From an uncultured Flavobacteriaceae bacterium (lineage in GTDB: Bacteria; Bacteroidota; Bacteroidia; Flavobacteriales; Flavobacteriaceae): 64,000 nt of DNA. The stretch's first letter is position 1. Each line of letters starts with the position of its first letter. Shown piece after piece: positions 1 to 7,988 of the stretch. The notes below the pieces were generated by a model. That model worked only from the letters and a program-made list of their open reading frames with translations, searched no databases and was not told the DNA's origin. The stretch covers positions 62,001 through 126,000 of the forward strand of contig CALHGE010000012.1 in NCBI GenBank assembly GCA_938029725.1, read 5' to 3'. A program made the translations under genes and the position numbers.

Positions 1-379
1 GAATAGCACCTTTTATACCATCAATATTTGATGAAAAACTTAACTGAGGTCCAGCCTGCGCGTATAATTTATTAATGACATAATATTTCACCATAATAGG
101 AATGTGTATGTATGAAAGATCACCTGCTGAGGCATAAGTCAATTCTGGCTGTAAATGAAATTTTTCAGAGATTCCAATATCTGCTATAACTCCGACATAG
201 AAGCCTGTTTTGCTGATGGCGTTAACACTTCCTAAGTCCACCAAACCAAGAACAGAGAAACCTACATCAGCGTTTGAATTTATCAATCCTCCAGTTACAC
301 CGAATTTTAAATCGCCTTGGGCTTGAAGTCCTGAGGTAAAAAGAACCGACAGAATAATTGTAAAAAGTACTTTTTTCAT
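1..379 (-). CDS. Outer-membrane beta-barrel protein (porin family), 3' part outside window
   Basis: Reading leftward from the ATG at 379 gives a typical signal peptide (MKKVLFTIILSVLFTSGLQA, then QG). Short alternating hydrophobic strands follow, including FGVTGGL, FYVGVIADIGI, FHLQPELTYA and IHIPIMVKYYV. This is the pattern of the small flavobacterial PorT/OMP_b-brl_2 family of eight- to ten-strand barrels. About 126 residues are visible and the frame runs off the left edge. A structural outer-membrane role is likely; the ligand is unknown. It is divergent from xerD, with 164 nt between the starts. Confidence 0.75.
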   Translation of the reverse strand, partial: MKKVLFTIILSVLFTSGLQAQGDLKFGVTGGLINSNADVGFSVLGLVDLGSVNAISKTGFYVGVIADIGISEKFHLQPELTYASAGDLSYIHIPIMVKYYVINKLYAQAGPQLSFSSNIDGIKGAI

Positions 380-531
380 AATAGTTAATGTTATCGTGTT
401 AATATTCAAAGATAAAAAACTTTATAGAACAAGATTTGTACCAAATTAGCATTTCAATGAATAAAACCCACATAAGGGGCTTTTCAAAGGAAATTTACCG
501 CTGCTTTACTGAGGTGAAATTGCGGATTGTG

Positions 532-539
532 TATCTTTA
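532..539 (+). promoter_or_regulatory. -7 box TATCTTTA of xerD
   Basis: TATCTTTA differs by one base from the Bacteroidota -7 consensus TANNTTTG and ends 4 nt before the ATG at 544. The mRNA would therefore have almost no leader. A clear -33 TTTG at the usual spacing is not visible. Confidence 0.4.
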
Positions 540-543
540 AAAC

Positions 544-1446
544 ATGAATTGGAACCTTGCGCAAAAAGACTATCAGCACTACCTTAAAATTGAACGAGGC
601 TTGGCAGGTAATTCTATTTCCAACTATCTACTAGATGTTGAAAAGTTAGTACTGTTTTTAGACAAGCACTCTTTATCGGTAAACCCAATTCAAATTCAAA
701 AGGAAACCGTTCAACAATTCATTTATGAAATTGCTAAAACTCTGAATCCGAGATCACAGGCCCGCATTATATCCGGACTCAAAAGTTTTTTCAACTATTT
801 GGTTTTTGAGGATTATAGAAGTGATAACCCTATGGATTTAATTGATTCTCCCCAAATAGGTCGAAAACTTCCCGATACACTTTCCGAGGAAGAAATAAAT
901 ATGCTTATCCTGGCGATTGACCTTTCTAAACCAGAAGGTGAACGCAATCGAGCAATGCTTGAAACCCTTTATGGTTGTGGTTTGCGCGTTTCTGAACTTA
1001 CCAGTCTTCAAATTTCAGATCTTTATTTTGAAGAAGATTTCATCAAAGTAACTGGAAAAGGCGATAAACAAAGGTTTGTTCCTATCAGTAATATCAATAA
1101 AAAATACATCAATATTTACAGAAAAGAAATCAGAATACACCAAAGCGTGCAAAAGGGCTTTGATGACATTCTATTTTTAAACCGAAGAGGAAAGCAATTA
1201 ACAAGAGCAATGGTCTTTACGATCATAAAACAATTGGCTGAAAAGATAGGTTTAAAGAAGAATATAAGTCCCCATACCTTTCGACATTCATTCGCTACAC
1301 ATTTATTAGAAAACGGCGCAGATCTTCGTGCTATTCAGCAAATGCTAGGCCACGAAAGCATCACAACCACGGAAATTTACATGCATGTTGACAGAACGCA
1401 TTTGGCTGAGGTGATGAATAAGTTTCATCCCAGAAAAACGGAATGA
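544..1446 (+). CDS. xerD: Site-specific tyrosine recombinase XerD/XerC
   Basis: A 300-residue tyrosine recombinase of the usual Xer length. It has an N-terminal SAM-like core-binding domain (about 1-90) and a C-terminal catalytic domain. All catalytic residues can be read: R148 (GLRVSEL), K172 (GKGDKQR), H244 and R247 (HTFRHSFATHLL), H270 (LGHESI) and nucleophile Y279 (IYMHVD). Xer enzymes resolve chromosome dimers at dif. The intact active site, normal length and lack of nearby integrase targets or att repeats favour the housekeeping role over a mobile-element integrase. XerD is a better guess than XerC, but the two cannot be separated by eye. Confidence 0.88.
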   Translation: MNWNLAQKDYQHYLKIERGLAGNSISNYLLDVEKLVLFLDKHSLSVNPIQIQKETVQQFIYEIAKTLNPRSQARIISGLKSFFNYLVFEDYRSDNPMDLIDSPQIGRKLPDTLSEEEINMLILAIDLSKPEGERNRAMLETLYGCGLRVSELTSLQISDLYFEEDFIKVTGKGDKQRFVPISNINKKYINIYRKEIRIHQSVQKGFDDILFLNRRGKQLTRAMVFTIIKQLAEKIGLKKNISPHTFRHSFATHLLENGADLRAIQQMLGHESITTTEIYMHVDRTHLAEVMNKFHPRKTE

Positions 1447-1976
1447 AAAAGATACTTTTCCTGAAGTATAAAAAAATTTAAAGAAGTATTCATACCTCCA
1501 CTATTTTTATTAAAATTAAAATCTTGAACTGCCATCTCGATCTTTCTTAAAGAGGCCTACCCTACTGATTTTAACATCGAAATCTGTGTGTATGGCACCG
1601 AAAAACAAGAATGCTTTTCTTCAGATATTATGTCAATTTTCAGAATATTTATCGCGTTATCAAAAAGAAATTTCTAAGCTGTATAGCGCGTTTTTTTCAT
1701 AGGCTTGCTGCTAGTTAAAATTAATTTTAAATAGCAGCTAAAGATTCAGAGGCCGCTAAAAAATAATTGATTTCATAGAAATTATAATCCTTTATAACAC
1801 CCTTTATCACAACTTTAGCCGGGCAGAATATACGCTATACCTAAATTTATCAAAGAGGATATGATTCCGTTCACCGAAAAATTTTCAAGCTCAAACGTTA
1901 TAGTAACTTTTGACTATTTTTTAACATCATTTTCTAAATCTTAAATGATATATTTAGTGGCTTATAAAACTATTAG
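1447..1976. other. 530-nt intergenic region
   Basis: AT-rich spacer between xerD and the alpha-glucosidase gene. I see no convincing coding frame; the longest stop-to-stop stretch is about 55 codons and looks random. No strong hairpin or direct repeat was found. A TATATTTA box near 1949 could be the -7 element for the downstream gene, but no paired -33 element is clear. Confidence 0.5.
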
Positions 1977-3668
1977 ATGAAAAAAGGTTTGAACCGCCAA
2001 TGGTGGAAAGAAGGGGTTGTCTACCAAATTTACCCTAGAAGCTTTCAAGATACTACCGGCAACGGAGTCGGTGACATAAAAGGTATTATAAAACGCTTAG
2101 ATTATATTAAGAGTCTTGGCGTTGATATTATCTGGTTGAACCCAATTTACGAATCGCCTAACGACGATAATGGATACGACATCAGTGATTATCGAAACAT
2201 CATGCATGAGTTTGGCACAATGGCAGATTTTGATGCCCTCTTAGCCGGAATGAAAGAAAGAGGTTTAAAATTAGTTATGGATTTGGTCGTAAACCATAGC
2301 AGCGACGAGCATAAATGGTTTCAGGAATCGCGAAAATCTAGAAATAACCCATACAGAGACTATTACCATTGGTGGCCGGCCGAAAAAGGTACTCCACCAA
2401 AAAGATGGAGCTATTTTGATGTAAAAGGTAATGCTTGGCAGTATGATAAAACCACCGACGCATACTACCTTCATTACTTTTCAGTAAAACAACCAGACCT
2501 CAAATGGGAAAATCCGAAAGTTCGTCAAGAAGTATACAGCTTGATGGAGTTCTGGTTTGAAAAAGGTGTAGATGGGTTTCGTATGGATGTAATTTCTTTT
2601 ATTTCAAAAGATTCAGATTTTCCAGAATTACCAGAAGTGTATGACGGCAAATTTATTCCCTTCTATTCAGACGGCCCAAAATTACACGAGTACCTTCATG
2701 AAATGAATCAGTCCGTTTTAAGCAAGTATGATATTATGACGGTCGGAGAAGCTCCAGGAATTGGTCTTGACAATGCCCTAGACTTCGTAGATGAAAACCG
2801 AAAGGAGCTCAATATGTTTTTTCATTTTGAATTAATGGCATTGGACCGAAAAGAAGGAAAAACTTTTGAGATGACAAAAGAACCTTGGAAATTAACAGCC
2901 TTCAAGAAAGTACACTCTGATTGGGATGCCGTTTTTGCAGAAAAAGGATGGGGAAGCATGTTCCTCAATAATCATGATTTTCCTAGAACGGTAAGTCGCT
3001 GGGGTAATGATTCTAAAACTCATTGGCATAATTCGGCTACCATGTTACAGACTTTTTTACTAAGCATGCGTGGCACTCCTTATTTCCACTATGGAGAAGA
3101 AATTGGTATGACGAATATTAGATTCAACAACATCACTGATTACCAAGACATTAACACCATAAATCGCTACAAGACTTTAGAACAGAATGGTGGTGACCTA
3201 GAAGAATTCATAGCAAATGAAAAAGACGCGAGCAGAGATAATGCACGAACACCTATGCAATGGGATACCTCTGAAAATGCAGGTTTTTCTCAAACAAAGC
3301 CTTGGCTAAAGGTAAATACGAATTATGAAGAAGGTATTAATGTCGCTTCTCAGGAAACTGAAAAAAATTCGGTGTTGAATTATTTTCGACAAATGGCTCA
3401 AGTACGTAAAGATTATCCGGCGCTGGTATATGGTTCATACCAATTACTACTTCAAGCCGATGAGGAGGTATATGCCTATTCTAGAACTTTCGAAGAGGAG
3501 CGTTATTTGGTACTCTTAAGTTTTTCGACTACTAAAACGACGAAGACCATTGATGAGATTGATTTTAAGCAAGCTGAATTAGTGATTTCTAATGATGAAA
3601 TTTATACCACCGGGCAAGTCAACACATTTGAGCTAAAGCCTTATCAAGCCTGCATCTATAAATTATAG
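1977..3668 (+). CDS. GH13 alpha-glucosidase, oligo-1,6-glucosidase type
   Basis: A 563-residue GH13 (alpha-amylase family) enzyme of normal length for exo-acting alpha-glucosidases. It opens with WWKEGVVYQIYPRSF and has the conserved regions DLVVNHSS (about 102-109), GFRMDVI with nucleophile D204, MTVGEAP with acid/base E258, and NNHD with D334. The residue after the nucleophile is Val (V205). In this subfamily Val at that site is associated with alpha-1,6 (isomaltose-type) preference, while Thr or Ala goes with alpha-1,4. No signal peptide is seen, so the enzyme is probably cytoplasmic and acts on imported oligosaccharides. No SusC/SusD pair or transporter lies beside it, so it is outside a classical polysaccharide-utilization locus in this window. 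Confidence 0.9.
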   Translation: MKKGLNRQWWKEGVVYQIYPRSFQDTTGNGVGDIKGIIKRLDYIKSLGVDIIWLNPIYESPNDDNGYDISDYRNIMHEFGTMADFDALLAGMKERGLKLVMDLVVNHSSDEHKWFQESRKSRNNPYRDYYHWWPAEKGTPPKRWSYFDVKGNAWQYDKTTDAYYLHYFSVKQPDLKWENPKVRQEVYSLMEFWFEKGVDGFRMDVISFISKDSDFPELPEVYDGKFIPFYSDGPKLHEYLHEMNQSVLSKYDIMTVGEAPGIGLDNALDFVDENRKELNMFFHFELMALDRKEGKTFEMTKEPWKLTAFKKVHSDWDAVFAEKGWGSMFLNNHDFPRTVSRWGNDSKTHWHNSATMLQTFLLSMRGTPYFHYGEEIGMTNIRFNNITDYQDINTINRYKTLEQNGGDLEEFIANEKDASRDNARTPMQWDTSENAGFSQTKPWLKVNTNYEEGINVASQETEKNSVLNYFRQMAQVRKDYPALVYGSYQLLLQADEEVYAYSRTFEEERYLVLLSFSTTKTTKTIDEIDFKQAELVISNDEIYTTGQVNTFELKPYQACIYKL

Positions 3669-3734
3669 GAAGTGGTAAGTTTAAAAGCCGACATTTTTCA
3701 TATATTTAAAGGGTTAAATAAAAACCAACTCCTT

Positions 3735-5162
3735 ATGAAAAATGTATTCTTTTGTGCACTAGCACTATTTCTTTCTGGTGCTGCGGTAAATGCCCAAAAA
3801 AACGCTGAAGACGTTATTAAAAAACTAGACGCTCAAACCGAAACTTATAGCGCTATCGCCCAAAATATATGGAATTTAGCCGAAATGGGCTATCAAGAAG
3901 AAAAGAGTTCTGCACTACTGCAAAAAACGCTTAGCGATGCTGGTTTTTCTATCACTACTGGAGTTGCTAATATTCCAACCGCGTTTACAGCAGAATATGG
4001 AAGCGGCAGCCCCATTATCGGAATTATGGGTGAATACGATGCTTTACCCGGACTTTCACAAGAAGCCGTAGCAGAAAAAAAATTAGCAGGAAAAGCAGCG
4101 GGGCATGCCTGTGGACACCACTTATTCGGCACCGCTTCAACCGCAGCGGCAATAGCAGTTAAAGATTGGATGCTCAGTAATAAAATCAAAGGAACGATTC
4201 GTTTTTATGGCACACCAGCTGAAGAAGGCGGCTCAGGAAAAGTGTATATGGTTCGTGACGGACTTTTCGATGATGTTGATGTTGCCTTACATTGGCACCC
4301 TAGTGCTCAAAATGCAGCTAGTGCCGGCGCAGCTCTAGCAAACAAATCAGCCAAATTTCGATTTTATGGAGTTTCATCACATGCAGCTGCAGCGCCGCAA
4401 ATGGGTCGTTCTGCTTTAGACGGCGTAGAGGCCATGAATTCGATGGTGAATATGATGCGCGAACATGTTATTCAAGAAGCTCGCATTCACTATGTAATTA
4501 CTGACGGCGGAAAAGCACCAAACGTAGTTCCTGATTTTGCTGAAGTATATTACTATGCACGTCACAATACACGTGATATCGTTATTGATATTTTTGACCG
4601 TATCGTCAAAGCGGCAGAAGGTGCAGCTTTGGGTACTGGCACTACAATGGACTATGAAATGATAGGCGGCACACACGAATTGCTTCCTAACCTGACCTTA
4701 CAAAAAGTAATGCACGATAACCTTTCCAAAATTGGTGGAGTTGAATATACACCTGAAGAAAAATTATTTGCAGATAAGATTGCCCTTAGTTTGGGCCAAA
4801 AAGAAGCAGATTTGGCAACAGCCAAAAATATACAAGCCTATAAAACAGAGGCAAAGGCCTTTGGTTCTACCGATGTTGGCGATGTCAGTTTTACGGTTCC
4901 TACTGTGGGAATGGGCGCAGCTACATGGGTACCTGGCACTTCTGCCCATAGCTGGCAGGCTGTTGCCGCTGGAGGCACTACAATTGGCAAAAAAGGAATG
5001 ATGGTTGCAGCTAAAACACTTACGCTAACTGCTATGGACTTATTCAAAGACAAAGACTTGATAGCCAAAGCAAAAGCAGAGTTTATGGAACGTCGCGGTG
5101 CTGACTTTAAATACATTCCGCTTCTAGGTGATAGATCACCAGCGTTGGATTATAGAAACTAA
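3735..5162 (+). CDS. Secreted M20-family amidohydrolase (AbgB-like)
   Basis: From the ATG at 3735 the protein has 475 residues and starts with a good signal peptide ending AAVNAQ, so I prefer this start to an upstream one at 3672. M20/amidohydrolase signatures are GIMGEYDALPG, the metal-binding AGHACGHHLFGTAS, GTPAEEGGSGKVYM and a C-terminal GTSAHSWQ. The set resembles AbgB, the p-aminobenzoyl-glutamate hydrolase subunit, which cleaves amide bonds with two metal ions. Here the signal peptide predicts a periplasmic or outer site, so the substrate is more likely an N-acyl amino acid or peptide. A TATATTTA box at 3701-3708 lies 26 nt upstream. The gene begins 66 nt after the glucosidase gene and may be cotranscribed with it. 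Confidence 0.85.
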   Translation: MKNVFFCALALFLSGAAVNAQKNAEDVIKKLDAQTETYSAIAQNIWNLAEMGYQEEKSSALLQKTLSDAGFSITTGVANIPTAFTAEYGSGSPIIGIMGEYDALPGLSQEAVAEKKLAGKAAGHACGHHLFGTASTAAAIAVKDWMLSNKIKGTIRFYGTPAEEGGSGKVYMVRDGLFDDVDVALHWHPSAQNAASAGAALANKSAKFRFYGVSSHAAAAPQMGRSALDGVEAMNSMVNMMREHVIQEARIHYVITDGGKAPNVVPDFAEVYYYARHNTRDIVIDIFDRIVKAAEGAALGTGTTMDYEMIGGTHELLPNLTLQKVMHDNLSKIGGVEYTPEEKLFADKIALSLGQKEADLATAKNIQAYKTEAKAFGSTDVGDVSFTVPTVGMGAATWVPGTSAHSWQAVAAGGTTIGKKGMMVAAKTLTLTAMDLFKDKDLIAKAKAEFMERRGADFKYIPLLGDRSPALDYRN

Positions 5163-5180
5163 ACAGAATTAATTAGATTC

Positions 5181-5248
5181 AATGTCATTCTGAGCTCAGT
5201 CTAAGGGCCATAATCATTTAGCCTTTAGACTGCACATAGGATGACATT
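5181..5248. repeat. Imperfect palindromic intergenic repeat
   Basis: The left arm 5181-5206 (AATGTCATTCTGAG...TCTAAGG) and right arm 5222-5248 are inverted copies with a few mismatches, around a 15-nt loop. The left arm resembles the interspersed word GTCATTCTGAGCG-AGTCGAAG known from many bacterial intergenic regions, here degenerate. It could fold as an RNA hairpin at the 3' end of the M20 gene. Confidence 0.6.
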
Positions 5249-5334
5249 TCTATTTGATATGAACTTTTTTTCATCTTGTTGTAACAAATCCTAAAATCAT
5301 ACTACTAACCTAACAACATCTTACCAACCAAAAC

Positions 5335-5829
5335 GTGAACAAAGAACTTGAACATCAATTTGTGACGGAACTTGAGAGCAATCAAAACATTGTTCACAAA
5401 GTATGTACTTTGTATACCAATGATCGAGACTCACATAATGATTTGTTTCAAGAAATTACGATACAGTTATGGAAGGCATATCCGAAGTTTCGAGGAGATT
5501 CTAAATTTAGTACATGGATGTACAGAGTAGCACTGAATACGGCTATTACATTATATCGAAAATCAAAAAGACGCGTAAAAACACAGGACTACGAATCTGT
5601 TATTTTTAAGATAAAAGCAGAAGAATATGATCCAACTGAAGAGCAACAGTTAAAATTAATGTACACGGCTGTAAAGCAGTTAGGAGATATTGATAAAGCC
5701 TTAGTTTTTCTGTATTTAGAGGACAAAGATTATAGAGAAATATCTGAGACACTAGGTATTTCTGAAGTAAATGCTAGAGTGAAGATGAATCGGATAAAAA
5801 ATAAATTAAGAACCATATTGAATCCGTAG
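5335..5829 (+). CDS. ECF-subfamily RNA polymerase sigma factor
   Basis: A 164-residue sigma-70-like protein starting at GTG (no in-frame ATG gives the full region 2). Region 2 covers about 10-85 (LFQEITIQLWKAYPKFRG, FSTWMYRVALNTAI). Region 4 covers about 105-160 (LEDKDYREISETLGIS, VNARVKMNRIKNKLR). Regions 1 and 3 are absent, as in ECF sigma factors. The next gene starts 4 nt after the stop, so the two are an operon. A TTGTAACAA motif at 5278-5286 could be a self-recognised promoter element, by analogy with autoregulated ECF operons; this is inference. Confidence 0.9.
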   Translation: MNKELEHQFVTELESNQNIVHKVCTLYTNDRDSHNDLFQEITIQLWKAYPKFRGDSKFSTWMYRVALNTAITLYRKSKRRVKTQDYESVIFKIKAEEYDPTEEQQLKLMYTAVKQLGDIDKALVFLYLEDKDYREISETLGISEVNARVKMNRIKNKLRTILNP

Positions 5830-5833
5830 GGTT

Positions 5834-6490
5834 ATGATGGACGAATTAGAATTATTAAAAAAAGATTGGCAAAAGAAAGATGAACATCTTCCTAAATTGT
5901 CATACAACGATATTTACACCATGATATGGAAGAAATCATCTTCTATTGTCAAATGGATTTTCTATATCAGTATTATTGAACTCATTTTTTGGATTGTATT
6001 AAATGCTGCGCCATTTTTAATGGATTCATTTCAAGAAAAGTTAGGAGAAATTGATGATACGTTTTCGCTCTCTTTTATGGTCGGTTCAACGATATTCACT
6101 TTCGGAATAATCTTGATATTTATTTATTTTCTATACAAAGCATATCGCGGTATTTCAACAGTAGACAATGCGAAATCATTAATGGAAAGCATTTTAAAAA
6201 CCCGAAAAATTGTGCAGTACTATGTTGGGTATAATTTAATAATGGCAGTCGTAATAACCATCTATACGATATACCGGTTGTTTACGAGTGATGAAAATGT
6301 AATCAAGCTTTTTCAGACGATTAAAGATGAAGGATCTGAATTAAAATTTTGGTTACTAGGCGCTATTATTGTGGCTTTAGGTATGATACTCGTAGTAGGT
6401 TTCATTTGGCTATTTTACCGACTTATTTACGGTTTTCTTTTACGAAAACTAAATCACAACTACAAAGAACTTAAGAAACTAGAAATCTAG
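5834..6490 (+). CDS. Membrane protein coupled to ECF sigma factor, candidate regulator
   Basis: A 218-residue protein with a charged N-terminus (about 1-36, ELELLKKDWQKKDEH) followed by four hydrophobic helices at about 40-62, 82-104, 130-150 and 172-198. It starts 4 nt after the sigma-factor stop, so translation is probably coupled. It has no FecR domain, zinc-binding HxxxCxxC motif or RseA-like domain. Position suggests an anti-sigma or signal-input role with the cytoplasmic N-terminus binding the sigma factor, but no known family was recognised. Two adjacent Met codons open the frame. Confidence 0.7.
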   Translation: MMDELELLKKDWQKKDEHLPKLSYNDIYTMIWKKSSSIVKWIFYISIIELIFWIVLNAAPFLMDSFQEKLGEIDDTFSLSFMVGSTIFTFGIILIFIYFLYKAYRGISTVDNAKSLMESILKTRKIVQYYVGYNLIMAVVITIYTIYRLFTSDENVIKLFQTIKDEGSELKFWLLGAIIVALGMILVVGFIWLFYRLIYGFLLRKLNHNYKELKKLEI

Positions 6491-7296
6491 CTTTTAGCGT
6501 TATATTTTCTTGCTTTGTTTTCTTCTTCGTAAGCTAGCAATTCTTTCTCAGGGATAACTTTTAAGAACGAAGGATGCTGCTCAATAGCATACTCCAACTT
6601 CTCGATAATAGATTCAAAAGATTCATTTTCGTAATCAATATCTAATGGCTCTTTGATGACCATTGATTGCAGAATTCCCTTCTTTTTTATACGTAACCCT
6701 TTTTTATCAAAAGAGCGCCGAAAACCATCAATTACAACCGGCACAACTACAGGTTTGTATTTTTTTATGATATGTGATGTTCCCTTACGTAATGGCTTCC
6801 AAGGCGTTGTCGTTCCTTGAGGAAAAGTAATGACCCAACCGTCTTCCAATGCCTTTCCTATATTCGAAATATCACTAAACTTTACTTTTCGTTTGACATC
6901 TTTACCTTCTGAACGCCAGGTTCGCTCAACACTAATAGAGCCCGCGTATGCTAATATTTTAGTCAACAAGCTCTTCTTCATCGTTTCCGCTGCAGCGATA
7001 TAATACATATTCACCTTAGGGTTCCATATGTACCCTAAACCTTTAATACTATCATCTCTGCCCTTTAAACTGGCATTGAAAACATGAAACATAGCAACAA
7101 CATCAGCGAAGTAGGTTTGATGGTTACTCACAAAAAGAACATTCGTAGCGGGCAGATTTCGAATGACATCAGACCCCTCGATCTCTAACTTATTAAAACG
7201 CTTATACCGCTGGTGTGTAATAACCGCTAAAATTCGGATAAGCCATTTTTTTAAAAGAAGAATATGTCCGAAAGGATTTTTTTTAAATAAGCCCAT
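6487..7296 (-). CDS. 1-acyl-sn-glycerol-3-phosphate acyltransferase-like (PlsC family)
   Basis: I take the ATG at 7296 (MGLFKKNPFGH) as start because the longer frame runs into the upstream NUDIX gene. The product is 269 residues. The acyltransferase block is recognisable: VSNHQTYFAD, ISVERTWRSEG, FPQGTTTPWKPLRKGT and VVPVVIDGF. PlsC enzymes acylate lysophosphatidate at the membrane. Two motifs are unusual: the His-Asp pair reads H-x5-D instead of H-x4-D, and the FPEGT motif reads FPQGT. The acyl acceptor could therefore differ from lysophosphatidate. The gene is convergent with the ECF operon (4-nt 3' overlap) and follows the NUDIX gene by 50 nt on the same strand. Confidence 0.8.
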   Translation of the reverse strand: MGLFKKNPFGHILLLKKWLIRILAVITHQRYKRFNKLEIEGSDVIRNLPATNVLFVSNHQTYFADVVAMFHVFNASLKGRDDSIKGLGYIWNPKVNMYYIAAAETMKKSLLTKILAYAGSISVERTWRSEGKDVKRKVKFSDISNIGKALEDGWVITFPQGTTTPWKPLRKGTSHIIKKYKPVVVPVVIDGFRRSFDKKGLRIKKKGILQSMVIKEPLDIDYENESFESIIEKLEYAIEQHPSFLKVIPEKELLAYEEENKARKYNAKS

Positions 7297-7346
7297 ATTT
7301 GATTGTGAGGTAATTTTGAGTGGTCGCAATGTACAAAATCTGCCTC

Positions 7347-7988
7347 TTATAATACTTGTTTTAATAACTCTTTGACCTCGCTCAACATCATGGCTGTAGC
7401 TCCCCAAACAGTATAACCGTTTAGTTTAAAGGCAGGTACGATAACATTTTTGGCATAAGAAGTAGACAGGGTTTGCTCAAAAAGATTCGCGTCATTTAAA
7501 AAATCGCTCAAAGAAACCTCAACTAATGATTCAACTTCCGTTTCTTGCACTACAAAAGGCAGCGGTTCTTTATAAAGGCCAATAAAAGGTTGCACAATAA
7601 AGTTACTAGGAGGTATATACACCTGGCTTAAGGTTTTTACAATAGAAACACGTTCAACAGGCACCCCTACTTCCTCATTCGTTTCACGAAGTGCGGTTTC
7701 TTCCAAATCAGCATCTTCTAATTCAAATTTTCCACCAGGAAAAGCAATTTGATTGGAATGAACCCCCTTATACGTCTTTCTAAGAATTAACAACAAATGC
7801 GTTACATTATCAAATTTGGGGTAGAATAAGGCCATAACTCCTGCTTTTCTTGCATTTTTTCTTTGAGGATTTACATTCTCCAATTCCGCTATCCTATCTT
7901 TGTGGGCCAATTTAAAATGGGCAGCTTCCCCTGGTAAGGGTAGATTTTTTATTTTTGAAACTTGTTGTGAAAAAAAAGTATAATCCAT
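7347..7988 (-). CDS. NUDIX hydrolase, NudL-type (CoA pyrophosphatase)
   Basis: A 213-residue protein when started at the ATG whose first base is 7988 (MDYTFFSQQVSKI). The NudL-type region LRKTYKGVHSNQIAFPGG precedes the NUDIX box, whose core reads ALRETNEEVGV. Proteins with this arrangement hydrolyse CoA and acyl-CoA to 3',5'-ADP and phosphopantetheine. A longer frame to 8087 exists but would lie inside the opposite lipoprotein gene and lacks family similarity. The start codon overlaps the divergent start codon by 2 nt (see findings). It is likely cotranscribed with the downstream acyltransferase, so both may act on acyl-CoA or lipid metabolism. Confidence 0.87.
   Translation of the reverse strand: MDYTFFSQQVSKIKNLPLPGEAAHFKLAHKDRIAELENVNPQRKNARKAGVMALFYPKFDNVTHLLLILRKTYKGVHSNQIAFPGGKFELEDADLEETALRETNEEVGVPVERVSIVKTLSQVYIPPSNFIVQPFIGLYKEPLPFVVQETEVESLVEVSLSDFLNDANLFEQTLSTSYAKNVIVPAFKLNGYTVWGATAMMLSEVKELLKQVL
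7895..7902 (+). promoter_or_regulatory. Candidate -7 box TATCTTTG for the lipoprotein PPIase gene
   Basis: Exact match to TANNTTTG, on the plus strand inside the NUDIX coding region, about 84 nt before the PPIase ATG. Because the two divergent genes have no intergenic space, a promoter for the plus gene must lie within the NUDIX gene, which makes this box plausible. The -33 element is weak. Confidence 0.35.

Noticed and set aside
544-1446. Phage or integrative-element integrase
   Set aside because: Complete Xer-type length, no att repeats, no phage genes and no composition shift around it.
1462-1700. About 55-codon stop-to-stop frame in the xerD-glucosidase spacer
   Set aside because: No start context or family signal; length expected by chance.
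7296-7407. Longer start of the acyltransferase gene
   Set aside because: It would overlap the NUDIX gene by about 60 nt and adds a non-conserved N-terminus.
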